This document shows positions 48,753 to 61,635 of a stretch of 64,000 nt of DNA, piece after piece. Source of the stretch: Isoetes taiwanensis. Taxonomy: Eukaryota > Streptophyta > Lycopodiopsida > Isoetales > Isoetaceae. The DNA is taken from NCBI GenBank assembly GCA_021234155.1, contig JAJEKV010000057.1:7655956-7719955 (forward strand), in the 5' to 3' direction. Positions within the stretch are counted from its first letter, which is position 1, and each line of letters begins with the position of its first letter. The notes beneath the pieces are model-generated. The model did no database searches, had not been told where the DNA came from, and saw nothing but the letters and a program-made list of their open reading frames with translations. The translations under genes were made by a program, and so were the position numbers.

Positions 48753-49170
48753 ATAGTTGACATTTGAACAAATTTATGGAAAAATGCCATTTAATGGTAG
48801 AGTTTGGAGCGCCTTTGGATCACAAATTCCATTACAAAATGGGATTCAAAATTTGAGACTCACTTCTAAGTTCCTAAGTGTGTTTTAGATGACCCAAAGT
48901 AAACTTGGTTGCATGATAGTTGACATTTGAACAAATTTATGGAAAAATGCTATTTTAATGGTAGAGTTGAAGAGCCTTTTGATCACAAATTCCATTACAA
49001 AATGGACCAAAATTTTGAGATTCAATTCCCAAAAGTTCCCGTATGTGTTTTAGACTAATCTTAAAAGAACATGGTTGCATGACAAATGCATATTTAGACA
49101 AATTTAGCAGCCTATTTTAATGGTAGAGTTTCATGGAGAGCCCTCTTGATCATGCATTCATTAGACCAGG
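48753..49170. repeat. 164-bp tandem repeat, right copies
   Basis: GATAGTTGACATTTGAACAA starts at 48752 and 48914, with a diverged third start at 49081. Each copy has ATGGTAGAGTT, GATCACAAATTCCATT and TGTGTTTTAGA. Confidence 0.85.
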
Positions 49171-52100
49171 AGGCTATTTTTTATGTTGAAAAGTTATGTC
49201 CATGTTTTGTGGGAATTTATTTGGAGGGTTTTTTGGAGATGGCTTGAGGGGAGTTCCATGGGAGAATTTATTCTTAAATATTCTATTATTAAGTAAAATA
49301 ACGTCGTATTTCGTGATAAAAATACATTACCACGGACTTTAAATACTTATCGATGTTTGGGGATAACGTATATCCTTTTCAGCTTCTTACCCATGAAATA
49401 CTGCAGATAAAGTGTGTGGGATGCTTGCATACCATCAGATAAGTTGCATCCACCGACGCAACTAGTATGCAATATCTCGTTGGTATATTGACCTTGCTGT
49501 ACCCACATCACACTCCAGCTTGTAAAGCTTCGATTAAGCTTGTTTCAAATTTCTATTGACAAAGCTTCCTCATCCGCTCATGCTACGTCAAATAGTTCCA
49601 TGAAGTGGACGAGCTGTTCAAAGTAGAAGAATTCACACTAGCCATATCTGGCCATTGAGTTCCATGGGGTAATCCTCTAACTAATAGTTCCCTCTCTCCA
49701 ATGTTTCCAACTCAAGACTAGTTATATTTACTCCTTTTGCCAGCCAACTACTGGATGAGTTGGTATAGCCAGCGATGCCCGCAAATGATAGTAAGTATAC
49801 GTATATTTTGAGGACAAAACCAAAACTTTGTGTGACTCTCCATTTATTTCTTTGTCCAAAGGAAGCATGGTGCAATAGTATTCCTGCATAAACTTTTATT
49901 AATTTCAGCATTGCATCTTCACTATTGAATTTACCCTACCTGACATCTTATTTACTACTGTACTGTTTCTTCTAATAGCCCATTCCCCTGGCAAATCATA
50001 CCTGCATAAGGTATGTAGCATCATCAAAGATTATATTCCGCTTTGTCAAGAGCATCTACCCTAACTTCTAGACTGTATATGGGCCCTCTTGTTCCGAATG
50101 ATGGCTACCGGAACCCACATCTTTGTTATATTCCGTGGTTATTCGTCCTTTTAGCATAGTCTGATGGCTTCCTCCCTAACCGCATGAATGGGCCTTAAAC
50201 CACTATGTAAAATCGCTGAAGTTGACTAAGCAATGACACAAGCGTATGGAGTACCAAGCATTAGTCACCGGAGTGCCCATTCTCAAGGCATTAAGGTGTC
50301 CATCCCCGACCTATTCCAACAAAATTGTGTTCTCTATGTGCTTTAGACTAATTTCAAGATACTTCCGCCGGGGATTAAAATAAGCATGCATCAGACAAGG
50401 ATAACTTATTCACGCATTCTTGATGCTAGCCAACTACGCATGCCTCCCATGAGTATTCCCTTTCTCTCTTCGCCTACCAGAGTATTTTCCTCTTTATTAT
50501 TGTGTTCCTATTTTATGCAAGGTAAAAATCTTTATGCCCCAAGCATTTCTTGTTTTAATCCTTAATATCAACTTAGCCTTTTCATGCTCTAAAACGTAGC
50601 TTCACCCTTCTTGTAAGGCATATATGAGAACTTCCCTGCTGATAGTTTTAATCTAAGAATAGCGTATTTAAATGCAAAGTATCTAAGATCTTTTATAAAT
50701 TTACCATGCAATAGTGTGTCATAATCAAGAAAAACAATGGAGTATATCTATTTCAGAAATAACTTATTTTGAAAACATATACTACAAACATGGACTTAAA
50801 AACAATGGAAATAAACTGCTTATTTTATGACTTAATCACATAGAAAAAATACACCAATAGTTAAAGACTCACCATTGATGCAAGATTGCTGCATGCTTTG
50901 CCATTTATATGTTGATTGTTTTCAAACATTAGACCTGATTTAACCACATTGGTATCTTTCCTTCATGATTAGAACCTTAATAGAGCATATAAAGCTGTTT
51001 TGTGTAAGTAAATAAATGGATTATGGCAAACGTTACTATAGCTCTAGTGATTTCTATCCAATAAGCCTTAGACACACGAACGAAAACCGTGATTTGTAAA
51101 ACGGTATAAGAAGGCTTACCTGGTATATTGTGAAATGTGCACATAAAGAAGCCATTAGAGAAATATATATTTGCTCTTCCAATCTTTTTGTCTTTCTATT
51201 AGTCTCGAGGGGCAGCAATATCGCCTACTCAGCTCATTTGTTCGAGCACGAAGTAAGTCATTGGTTTGATGCGGTCTAACATTAAGCAACAACTTATGTT
51301 AAAACCACATGACAAATGCAAGTATGGTAGGAAGTGTTAGGGCGAATAATTAACTACTACGCTTAAGGTAGTCTTAGGAGCGTATCAGCACATCTCATCA
51401 CTAAGACGCATTTCAAGAACTCTAATATAATGCAAACATTATTTTATCATCATTAGCAAAAATGTATATATCACAATTAATTCATCATATTTTGAATGGC
51501 CTACATCTACTTCAAATGATGCCTTTCCATGATTTCATCTATACCATAATACCTGTCGTGAGAAGGGCTAAACGGTAAAGTACCCAAATATAGAAATAAT
51601 TCATCATAGTTAGGCAAACCACCTTAGAAGCTAATTTCTTGTAAATGTCAAGCCTACGCTCTTTGTCAAATATCTTCAAAATAAGATTTGATTCTAAGGC
51701 ATAGTCTCCTCGCTATCATTTTAGCCAAAAGAAGTTTAAAGAGAAAATACAAAGCCCAAGCCGCTTTCTCTATATCTAACCTGCCATAATTGATGTTTCC
51801 AGATCATGTTTTCTCGTGCCTAATCCCAACCCAATGAGAAAAGCTTTTCCCGTGCCAACAGATGGGTACCCTAAATATTGGGCTTAAGAAATGAAAAATA
51901 CCTTTGCAAAGAAGATAATAGCTCTGGCCCAAGTTGTTTGAGAGTGCTTATTTGATCTTGTATTTCGCGCGAACATGGAAGCATGCCAAACCACCGTGCT
52001 TAAGAGTGCTTACTTCCGACAAAAAGGGCCGTAAATAGTAAACAGAACCAAAGACTCGCTTTTGAATTTACCATCTGATGTGTGTATTGCCTTCTGTGGC

Positions 52101-53160
52101 TAATATGCCCCGTAGCTTCAACAGAATCCAGTGGGTTGCCGATTTGCTCGTGCAATTTTCTACCAAGATCTTGCCTACATATTGAAAAGAATGCGAGTTC
52201 TAACGATGTACGGGTTCCTACCTACCTGTATGTCTCGATATAATTATCCGTCCCTGATTCTGCAAAACTCCTTGTGGGCAAATGGACATCGAAGACGTTC
52301 AAATTCTTTTGCAGCCTTTCATGGGCGACTTGAATGATGCTCCACCCATTTTCTACATCGCTTAAATAAAATTTGCTTCATTAATGTACACATCGCCTAT
52401 AAAATGGAATGGATGGATTGTCCCCGCTTCACCAAAGAAAAGTCTAGACTACAACCACTAGATTGTTGTGCAACATATCTGAATACCGACACGAAAAGAG
52501 AATACTCGCTTGAATCAATGTCAAAATCTCGTGCCCAAATCAGCCTCGTATTTTCCTCGAATCAAAACATAGAGAGGCCTCTTTATCAAAGAGCTCGCGG
52601 ATGTAGAGCATCCTTTTGTAAGACATCCATCTACTTATTATATGAAGTATGCCCGCACTTAGTATTTTCGGTAAAGGTAGGCATCTATGTACGTAATATT
52701 GTATACAAATTTATGCGTGAGATCCGCCTGCAACCGTGAGCTTGGAAAGTTAGCCCGCACTTCCACACCGCTTCCATCTCAGCAGAAAAATGGAATATTA
52801 TCCGGCCTAAGGAGTTTTAATACTTGTTTTGCTTGATGGATTCCTCGCTTGTGCTTCAAAGCATGGAAGAATAGGATTCAAGGCTTCTATTCTTTCCTCC
52901 AAACTTTCGTAAAACCAACATGATCGACACCTTAGGTAATGGAAATAGATACTAAAAAAAAAAGAGCAAAAAAGAGCTGCGTAGTCTTAAGAAAAGACAA
53001 ACCCTACACATCGCAATAAGCCTTTATTTCATTCCCAAAAATGGCGCGAAGAAGCGCCTAACTGATTGCTAGTATGAATCAAGACAGAAGTGGTATGAAT
53101 CAAACCAATGGATGGGTGATTTTAATCGCTAAGTGTACTTCGTTCAGTTACGTACTACTT
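49171..53160. other. non-coding stretch, nothing recognised
   Basis: About 4 kb with no frame over 111 codons and none with a recognisable domain. It must contain at least the 3' part of the Helitron whose end is at 53190, but its 5' TC end could not be located. Confidence 0.4.
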
Positions 53161-53161
53161 A

Positions 53162-53190
53162 TGCCCGGCAAGCGTAGGCACCATTACTAA
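53162..53190 (+). other. third Helitron 3' terminus (CTAA)
   Basis: CTTATGCCCGGC, AAGCGTAGGC and ACCATTACTAA match the ends at 8325 and 25175, with mutations weakening the stem. CTAA (53187-53190) obeys the CTRR rule. The right flank (ATAAATCTATAGAG) is the start of a repeat that appears uninterrupted at about 54165-54180. Confidence 0.75.
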
Positions 53191-54240
53191 AATAAATCTA
53201 TAGAGGATTATGCCTTGCTTTCGATCAAACCTCAATCATCATACTTAGAAATGAATTATAGAGGGTTTACACCAATCAATCAAACTAGAAGCGTTATCAT
53301 TGCTCGTCAAACTATAGTTATTGGTACAACTTCGCAGTTATAATCCTTGGCGAGTTCATGAAGTGTCGGCCGCTCATAAAACAAGCCAGAGCCAAGATGG
53401 GACTCGAACCCATAATCTCGCTCAGGGCTGGCGCCTTAATGGAATTAGGCCATGCTCATTGCTATATTTAGTTTTCACTTTGAGACACTTTCCGGATGGT
53501 TTGTACGGTTTTCTTTTAAGTAGAAACAAGAATGGTAGGCAACAAATAAGCTGACTCAAAAAGTTTTTTATTTTATCAACCTTACAACTAAGCGTTATAT
53601 AAGAACAATCCACAAAATTCATACATCGCTAAATCTGTATCCCTATGGCATTACAGAAACCATAAACTAACTTGTAATGGATTTGGGATTTAAAAGGTAT
53701 CTAAGGACACAAGATTTATAAGCTCATTTATATGCCTGAAATGCCAGTTGGAGTGTTGCGCCTAATGAAACCTTGTTTTTGTTCAATATAATCCACTTGT
53801 TAATTTGGCGTATTTACATAAAAAAAAGAAAAAAGAAAAAGAAGTAATTTGAAACGTAATTTAGCGAGGTTCACATATTACAATCCCTTTCGTGCTAACT
53901 TAGTCCAGCTCAATGGAGATATGTATGCGTTATATTATATTTAGAACTAAGCAACATGTAAAAAATCAGCTAATGCTCCAGCAGTCAAACTTCGCAGGTT
54001 ATGCCATGCTTCATGTTGACCAGCGAGCGTGTTTAGACGCCATATTTCACAGAGGGTTATGCGCTCGATCAAACCTTAGAGGGTTATCGCCCTTGATGAA
54101 ACTTTAGTTGTAGCAAAACTTCTGATTTAAATTCGATGCATAATGGAGCCTTAATTCTATTTAGACATAAATCTATAGAGAGTTATACGCTTGCTTTCAC
54201 GATCAAACTCAATCATACTTAGAAATCCTTTATAATAAAA
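53191..54240. repeat. dispersed 1-kb repeat, copy 1
   Basis: Shares with 57475-58415 a long collinear series: GTTGGTACAA-type text, the tRNA-like block, GTAGAAACAAGAATGGTAGGC, TATATAAGAACAATCCACAA, TAACTTGTAATGGATTTGG, TATATGCCTGAAATGC, TAATGCTCCAGCAGTCAAAC and CTATTTAGACATAAATCTAT. It is AT-rich with no coding frames. Confidence 0.85.
53386..53456 (-). tRNA. tRNA-Arg-like segment, degenerate (part of the 1-kb repeat)
   Basis: On minus: TGGCCTAATTCCATTAAGGC resembles a D-arm/A box, and ATGGGTTCGAGTCCCATC is a perfect T-arm/B box with a CTTGG acceptor part. The D-arm wording (GGCCTAATGGATAAGGC-like) is typical of tRNA-Arg. The anticodon arm is not a clean stem and no anticodon can be called, so this is a tRNA-derived sequence (for example a SINE head), not a working tRNA. 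Confidence 0.5.
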
Positions 54241-55650
54241 TTTTAGTGTTTATGCGTTTTTGTTTGTAAGCCCTACATCGGGCCCAATTTGATCTAACAT
54301 GCTAAACCCAGTCGAATCCATGATGGTGTGGTTTTCTGGCGAAAGAGCAATGTAGGTTTGAGAGGAGGATCGGTAGAACCGACGAAAGCGCCGCTTGAGA
54401 GAATATGGCGACTCAGTCCGATGATAAGCGGTTGCAGCGAAGGAATGAAAGCTTCGAAAGTAATGGCTATATGGGCATGGCGTTAAATGGTGAATGTGGT
54501 GGAAAGCTTTGGGGCGGTAGAGGCAAAAGTAACTATACCAAATCGCGTCACAGGAAAAATCCTCTTTAAAGCGAAGCTTTCAAACATTGTTCTGACTCTT
54601 CAATAATCTTCATGATCTTGAAGAAAAAGCCTGTTCTCACTCTCCCACAAAGCGTAAGTCCTTCATCCTTTCTCTACTTCAAATGGATACTAAATTATAT
54701 AAACCTTGAGGAAAATGGAGGAGCATCTGATGGAAATGGGGTAACACTATTGCAGACTTTACAATCAAATACAAAGCTGCTTCAATCCATCTTTGCATGT
54801 TTGTGGCTCCCAAAACCGAGGACCATAGGCTTGATTTTAGGGCAAAAGATGGGATCTCGATTCCATCTTCGAGGTTGCGGCGAACACATGGTAGCGCAAT
54901 TGCTATATTTTTGCTTGCTCTTCCAAGCGGTTTGACATTCAATACGACCTCACGAAAGCGCAATTCACGGTTATATTTTCTTGAGATGAAAGCGCAAAGA
55001 AATTTTGGTTTTACGGTGATAAGTATTATGCGGATTGATGATCTTTGCGCTCGGTGGATTATTCTTTGAGTGTGTGCTTAGGGGCGAGATAAGCGAAAGC
55101 ATCCATTAAGCGGCTTGATGCCAAAGTTGTATTACATATCAAGCCAAGTTGGCTGACTTGGAAATGTAGGATCATTCTACAGTGGGTGAGCTTCTGGCGG
55201 AGATTTTGCGATGGGAGTAAGTCATTTTGGGTCTAAGCTGATGATCTTAGATGGGATTTAAGTCATTTCTATATCTTATTAACAGAATTTGTTGGTGAGG
55301 ATTCATAAGGCTTTCCTAAAGACACATGCATGATAACATCTAGCCAAAAGCATATTCAGTAAGCATCTTCTTCATTTTTGGTAGGTTAAAGTTAAAATAA
55401 TAACTACATGATATCACGATAGTACTAGCATAAGAGCGATGAACATAGCAGCATACTCCACCTATCAACGGAATAATCCTAGCGATGCCGGATAAATGCC
55501 ACATCAATTACATGTCAAAGTCTTTGCCTTTAATTGTTAGAGTGAGTTGACTCTGCCAAGTCGCTCTGCATAACTTTGTTTGTTAAATTACTTGAGGATC
55601 ATGACCTGGGTAAGCCTGCTAACTTCACTTCCACTTAAGGTACCCAGCGT
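54241..55650. other. non-coding stretch, nothing recognised
   Basis: Frames up to 107 codons (54612-54935) overlap on both strands and show no family. Confidence 0.4.
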
Positions 55651-56040
55651 GCATATCAATGCCTAGATGCAACACAGGTATCTCTTCCGATCCTATCTCC
55701 ATACACCTCGAGCACTCACGAAAGGAAAGGAAGGCTGCAAAATTACCACCCCCAATGCAGTTTAACGATTGTCCTACTTATTAAATTATGTATTTTGTGG
55801 TTTTGCAAGTGAACAACTCTTAACTTTGTTAAGTGCCGAGGATAAAAGCGAGCCACTAAGGTGAAGCCTACTTATAACTTTCATGATGCAAGAACATGTA
55901 TCAATGCACTAACATGCATCCTCGGTTATCTTTGGGGTCTATCTCCATGCACCTCAACACTATGAAGAAGGCGCAAATCACCACAATTTAACAATGTTCA
56001 CCACTTATTAGGTATGTATTTCATATAGTTTTACCATTGA
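55651..56040. repeat. diverged direct duplication, about 150 bp, 245 bp apart
   Basis: TATCAATGC, CTATCTCCATACACCTCGA / CTATCTCCATGCACCTCAA, CAAAT-ACCAC, TTTAACGATTGTCC / TTTAACAATGTTC and CTTATTA appear in the same order in both. Confidence 0.6.
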
Positions 56041-56758
56041 TTTTAGTCTTAGCACATTAGAACAAATAAAGAATAGTCATCAAGCCAACAATTTTGTCAA
56101 TTATTTAATTTACTCTATATTTATTTGTTGATGTTGATTGATGTTTAGATTTTATTTCATGTTTCTTCATAGCGTGATGTGGTTAAAGTATGCTATTAGA
56201 TTAGCAATATGCTTAGGCTTTGAATGAGACATCTTGATTTTATTTTGTTTTAAGTGCTCTACGCCAAATGACTTTTTGTCAAAGAACAAAGCAATGACGT
56301 ATGGTTATGTATTTTGTCTGTGTGGCAGTTTCTTTAATTCTCTTGAAGTTTGCCTTAAAAATGAAATCAATATATCCTTGATTATAATCTAGAGTTACCA
56401 CTTGCTTAGCCACCTCGATGTTCATTCCATTTATCGCGATGCTTGATTTTGTAGGGTATATAACTTGTGAAGTCTAGCCACAATATTTAAAATACAAGCA
56501 ACCCAAACATTAAGTTCATAAATCTAAACAGAAAAACTTATCAGTTTTCATGGCACTAATTTAGAGAAATAAGGCGTAATTAGTTGAAAAAGTGCCCACA
56601 AAAAGCAATTCAATTGAAAACTTCTTCCTGAAACATCTTGTAACATCATGCCAAGCTTAAGTGATATAGTATGAATGCCAATTGCAAATAGTGGGACAAC
56701 ACACATGGATCGGGATTACAATTAAATCAAATTTGCATGTGTATATTTTGTAGTGCGA
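56041..56758. other. AT-rich non-coding stretch
   Basis: Nothing recognised. Confidence 0.4.
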
Positions 56759-56880
56759 CTATCTAGAATGTAAGTCAAATGCATGATATTGTCAAGTTTT
56801 ACCTTTGAGCATTGGAATATCTAGAATGTAAGTCAAATGCATGGTATTGTCAAGTCTATATACCTTGAGCACTTAGATAT
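56759..56880. repeat. 60-bp tandem duplication
   Basis: ATCTAGAATGTAAGTCAAAT, GCATG-TATTGTCAAGT and CTTTGAGCA at about 56761 and 56819, nearly identical. Confidence 0.85.
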
Positions 56881-57474
56881 ACACTATTACAAAACATGGG
56901 TTCTAGGGCATGTAGCAGTGGGCAGTTCCATCATTAACATGTTTCCAACATTGCCTCTGTAAAATATAGAAAACTTGGTCCAGTGATACAATAATAGTAG
57001 CGACACTAGAAAAATGGCATTATTAGTGTTCAACTTCATAATAATCCCGTACTCACATATTATATTTCAACATTAGTGTGCCATCACAACACTTTTGAAC
57101 ATGTAGCTATAATCTTTGTATATATAGGGATGATGACTCGACTCATAAATTTACAATGTCTTATCCTTATGCCCCGATCTCATAAGAGTTATAGACTTTG
57201 ACTATATATAGCCTTACCGCCAAAACGTACCGGTTAACACTTTTTCCTTTGATTTGCTATGAACAAGCACCACTCAAAACTAAAAAGACATGGATCCAAC
57301 ACTACTCGAACCACGAAGAATTTAGGTTTCTTTTAAAACATTGATAAAGTTTTATAAAATTTTGTTATAATAAAATTGCAAGGTTGGATTATTGCGCATG
57401 CTTTTCACGTTAATGGCCCAAAACATTTATAGACCAAGCGTATGCCGGCAAAGCGGCCCGGAAACCTGCAGATT
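56881..57474. other. AT-rich non-coding stretch
   Basis: Nothing recognised. Confidence 0.4.
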
Positions 57475-58415
57475 AATAAATTGTAGAGAGGTTTCACGGC
57501 TTAATCCGCTTAGAGCCTTAAAAGCGTTATAATTTAACCGATCGAACTATAGTTGTGGTACAATACGGTGCTGTCATGGCCGAGTTCATAGCAGAGTGTT
57601 AGCGCGGCTCATGAAACAAACCGACCAAGATGGCTCGACACCATTCTGTTCAGGGCGGTGCAGCATTAGGCCACATGGTCATTGCTATAGTTTGATTTTT
57701 CACGAGACAACTAGGATGGTTTGTGTTTTTCTTTTTAAGTAGAAACAAGAATGGTAGGCAACCATCTAAACACGACTCAAAAGGATTCTTTTTTATCAGC
57801 CTTACAACTAAGCAGTATATAAGAACAATCCACAAAAAATTCATACATCACCCTTTAAATCTATCCCCATGGCGTATTCTACTGAAAATATAAACTAACT
57901 TGTAATGGATTTGGGACCAAAAAGAATCTAAGAACACAGATTTATAGTAATTTATATGCCTGAAATGCAGTTAGGTGTTAAGCCTAATGAAACCTTTGTT
58001 TTTGTTCAATATAATCCAAGCGATGAATTTGAAGCATTATTTAAAAAAGAAAAGAAAAAGAAAAAGAGAGTAATTTAGCGTAGTTTGGCGGGTTCACATA
58101 TTGAATCCACTTCGACTTCTTGGTCAAAATATAATGGAGATATGCTTATGCCTTATATTATATTTTAGAACCAAGTAAGCAACATGTAAAAATCAAATAA
58201 TGCTCCAGCAGTCAAACTTCGCAAGGTTATGCCATGCTTCATGTTGACCAACCTTGAGCGTATTTAGGCAATATATATTCATAGAAAGGTGATGCTTTGC
58301 TTTCGACGAGCACTTAAGGGGAGTTATCCTTGCTTGATGAAACTTTAGTTGTATAAAACTTCTTGTTGCATCGATGCGCAATGAACCTTAATTCTATTTA
58401 GACATAAATCTATAG
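57475..58415. repeat. dispersed 1-kb repeat, copy 2 (interrupted by LINE at right)
   Basis: Collinear with 53280-54180, including the tRNA-like block (about 57608-57680, more mutated: GACCAAGATGGCTCGACACC). It ends ATAAATCTATAG at 58415, where the LINE tail begins; the continuation AGAGGATT resumes at about 63664. Confidence 0.82.
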
Positions 58416-58466
58416 AATAGAATAGAATAGAATAGGTTTTTAAGCGTCCCGCGGAGACCAATTGGC

Positions 58467-59330
58467 CTATGGGACCCAAACAAAAGAAGCGACAAGCATA
58501 TTCTTGTGAGTTAAAGCCCGCCGAGAAAGTTTTAGAGGAAAAACCTTAAAATGGCAAAACTCTTGGCACAGCAGTGCATGGGGCGGTTCAATACACCGTC
58601 GTGGACACAAGCAGTCAGATGCATCCATAACATATCTGGGTATGACCCCAACAAACCCAGCAGCGCCGTAGCTAATAAGCGATGCAATTTGGCGAACTGT
58701 AATGTCGAACATATAAACCGGATATGGGCAAATCTTTAGCAGGCAGATGGAGGAGCATGACATTCATCCTCAATGGCAGGTAGCAGCACGGCAAAGCCTT
58801 TGCTCAGGTGCTTCCACGAGCCCAGCATACTGTTTGTCTGGGAGGCGTGTGCCCGTCTTGAATGGAAAGCTATAAGCTGCGTTTCTTCATAGGTAGGCTG
58901 GGTGTACAGAATCGCGGTGTGGGCCTCTTGGCCAGGCCTAGGATTGACTAGCTGGCGATAGGTGATACCCGACTTAACATGTGTCGAACCTCTTGCATCC
59001 CACGACTGCTTGCGAGAAAGTAGCATCAAGGTATAGTTTAAGTGCCTCGCGATCTTTCTTTGTCGACACGGACACATCTGTTTACTGCACGCAGTGAGAA
59101 CCGAGCACCTTGTCTTTCCGGTAGGGATTTCGAGCGTTAGGGGACCCATTCTGCGTCTTTAAAGCAAGGCAGACAGCGTGTATCGACCATAGCGACCACC
59201 TTTTGGAAGTATAAGCGATATGGCAGTTTCCCAATGCAGCCACAGAAGGAGTAGAAATCACATCTCACAGGTAGGATCACAGTGCAGGCTGTGGACTTAC
59301 CCCGGGGCGATGCCAAGAAGACATACACTT
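58467..59330 (-). pseudogene. LINE ORF2 C-terminal region
   Basis: Minus pieces: YFQKVVAMVDTR and FKDAEWVP (59230-59140), MGPLTLEIPTGK (59149), WDARGSTHVKSGITYRQLV, ILYTQPTYEETQLIAFHS and NSMLGSWKHLSKGFAVLLPA (59020-58780), then VRQIASLISYGAAGFVGVIP (58690-58640). These follow the RT and are typical of the tail of a LINE family. I can place it by context, not by a known motif beyond that. Confidence 0.6.
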
Positions 59331-59529
59331 TTGCTGGTCATTCAGTGTTGAGGATATCAGCACGGACCCAATTACGCCCCACACTAAAAGGGGCGGTCAG
59401 CAAGGCGAAACAAATGTGGCCCATTTGGGCATACAACTACGCCTTGTGGTTTGTTGTTACGCATGGCATATATAGTGCTTTCCAGCCCTTGACCGCAGCG
59501 ATGTAGCATCCCAATGGGTGGTAGTTGAG

Positions 59530-60420
59530 AACTCAATCCCCAAGTACTTGTAGGTCGAGACCACCTCTACCTCTGCCCTGGTAAGTGAATGTAGGAAGCC
59601 TTGGTGGCCGGGATGATGCAACTAAGCGGCACCTAGTTTTGTAAGTTAACTTGCATGCGGTGAATTGGCAAAAGTGTGAAACATCCGGTGGCGTTGCATG
59701 TCCTGCGGGTATAGGCCATGAAGGTTGACATCGTCGGCATATATGAGTTCTTGGGATTGTGTGATGCATGATGTAATGGCCCGCACCTCCATGCTTTCGA
59801 GCCAATCTTCAGCCCGATCAATGTAGAGGCCAGGGGTGTGGGGAGAGGGGCAGCTTCCTGGCGCACTCGATGCCTCTTTGGTCGCAGGAACGTGTCTTTG
59901 ATGTGTCACGGCACGAGCATGCCTCGTCGGCCTATATCGCATTACCTGGGAGATCGAAGTCCCCATTTGCCGCAATCTGTCCATGGCTTATTGAGAGTGC
60001 GTGTGTCGAATGCCTTTGCAAAATCCCGCGAAGGCTCGCGATGGGAGTTACAGCGTGATTCTGCTTTATCTTCAATCAATGTCGCGCGAGTGAAGATATG
60101 ATCAATGAGTGGAGATATGCGGGCGGCACTGCGCGTGTAGAGGCTCGCACCTCCGTTTCCTCACGCCCCATATTGTCATTGTGCTCAAGGATGCAAAGTA
60201 TGATTTTGCAAAGAGAGTGACCATAATAGTGGGTAGTTGGCGGACATTGAGGGTCCCACAGCACAATATATGGGCACTACTCTACTAGTGGTCCATTGCG
60301 GGAAGCCTTCTACGCAATGCTTTATTGAACAATGCGTGAAACGGGCACCCCGGTGGAGCCCGGCCATTTGGAAGCTCTGCGCATGCCATCTAAATCTGTG
60401 CCTTCCCATTAGCTAAATTT
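59530..60420 (-). pseudogene. LINE ORF2 reverse transcriptase
   Basis: Minus pieces: TSRVVPIYCAVGPSMSANYP (60290-60230, matching the VPIYKGGD...NYRPI motif), TLIEDKAE and DFAKAFDT with the first catalytic Asp (60027-60001), GLYIDRAEDWLESM (59830-59790), SQELIYADDVNLHG with the catalytic YADD (59741-59727) and MQVNLQN (59660). The motif order is RT 1 to 6. The frame changes at least three times, so it is inactive although the YADD box itself is intact. Confidence 0.85.
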
Positions 60421-60559
60421 GTAGGCCCATGATGACATCCCCCTACTGTGATAACGAGCCATGCCTATCTGTGGAGGGGCGGTGCGGAAGCGGCGGAGTC
60501 ACTCACGGTATTTGCATCATGCCATTGCTCAGGTGATGTTCCGTGGGAACATGGGAACT

Positions 60560-61482
60560 GCTCAAGACCCTTCTCGAGAATGTCTGGGGTCTTGCGGTCG
60601 GAGACCAAACATCACCTGGCGATGCTCTGCTTGAGGTATCGGCCTTCTTGTTCTTGAGAAAGGAGCGGTATTATTTACGGCCGGCACGTGGAGATGGGAT
60701 CGGTGACAGGGTATGCGTTTGAGCTCCAGAGCACTCATCATCAAACCATGGTTGCGGGGAAAGGTGGTGGTGCACAAGCTGGCGGCCCCTCTCCCAAAGC
60801 ATCTTCTGCCGGCCCGTCGGAAGCGGTGAGTCGGTGGCAGTTGTTCTTGAAGTGTGGGGAGTTCTTGTGATCCGCGGATCATGCTCAGCGGTGGGCATAG
60901 GTCCTGCCGCGATTGTGCAGTGTAGTCAGTGGGGCACCGGTGTGAGGCGATAGGTGCGGGGAGCTTCCCCTTTGGAGATGTGTAAAGGCGAGGCGAACGA
61001 CAGATCCTAACTTCACCGTCAGGTATGCGTCGATGGAAAAATGAGTAACCCGAGTCTGGACCAGGAACCCATAGCAATGATAAATCCCACCACAGAATTT
61101 TACGCCCCTTGGTTCTCCACATCTACAAGTCGCAGCTGACTGGAAGGCGGCCATTACCAACCCATTCTGAGATAACCGGGTCAAGATACTACCCACGGCA
61201 ACGACAGCACGCCATATGGCCTTGAAATATAGGCGTATCGATAACTCCTTGACCAAGCCACCTCTGCGGGGTTCAGGTATGAGCGTCCTCTGCCGGGGCT
61301 CAAATTTTGGAACTGCTACCGGCTCTGTCGTGCATTAAAATTAAGCCAAGCAACATAACCACACTTAGCCCCATTTTGTCTTTGCTTTGTATGTCATCAT
61401 ATAGATCGACATAAGGCTCCAATCGATCCACATCTGAATGAGTGTTATAAAAGTTGCTCTCGGCATGTGTGGAAAGTAGCAT
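60560..61482 (-). pseudogene. LINE ORF2 endonuclease region
   Basis: Minus pieces: THAESNFYNTHSDVDRLEPY and VDLYDDIQSKDKMG (61470-61370), VVMLLGLILMHDRAG (degraded L-L-G-D-F-N-A-R-type EN motif), SQNGLVMAAFQSAATCRCGE (61170-61110), VTHFSIDAYLTVKLGS (61035-61000), and the long frame at 61122-60562 as linker. APE-type EN nicks the target DNA to prime reverse transcription. Catalytic Asn/Asp of the motif are lost. Confidence 0.72.
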
Positions 61483-61635
61483 CTTTGCTTGCTATGAGGG
61501 AGAGTGTGCATGTGTCATGCTGCAACGCACCCACAAGTAGCGATTAATACTGTCTGTTTTGTGCGAGGCCCGGTACCTCAAAGGTTACTTACGGTAGTAG
61601 CGGCAACCCGCCATGCCCTGGCTTACTTTGTGCAC

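Noticed and set aside
53386-53456. Functional tRNA gene
   Set aside because: T-arm is good but the anticodon stem does not pair and the acceptor ends do not match; repeated in other diverged copies.
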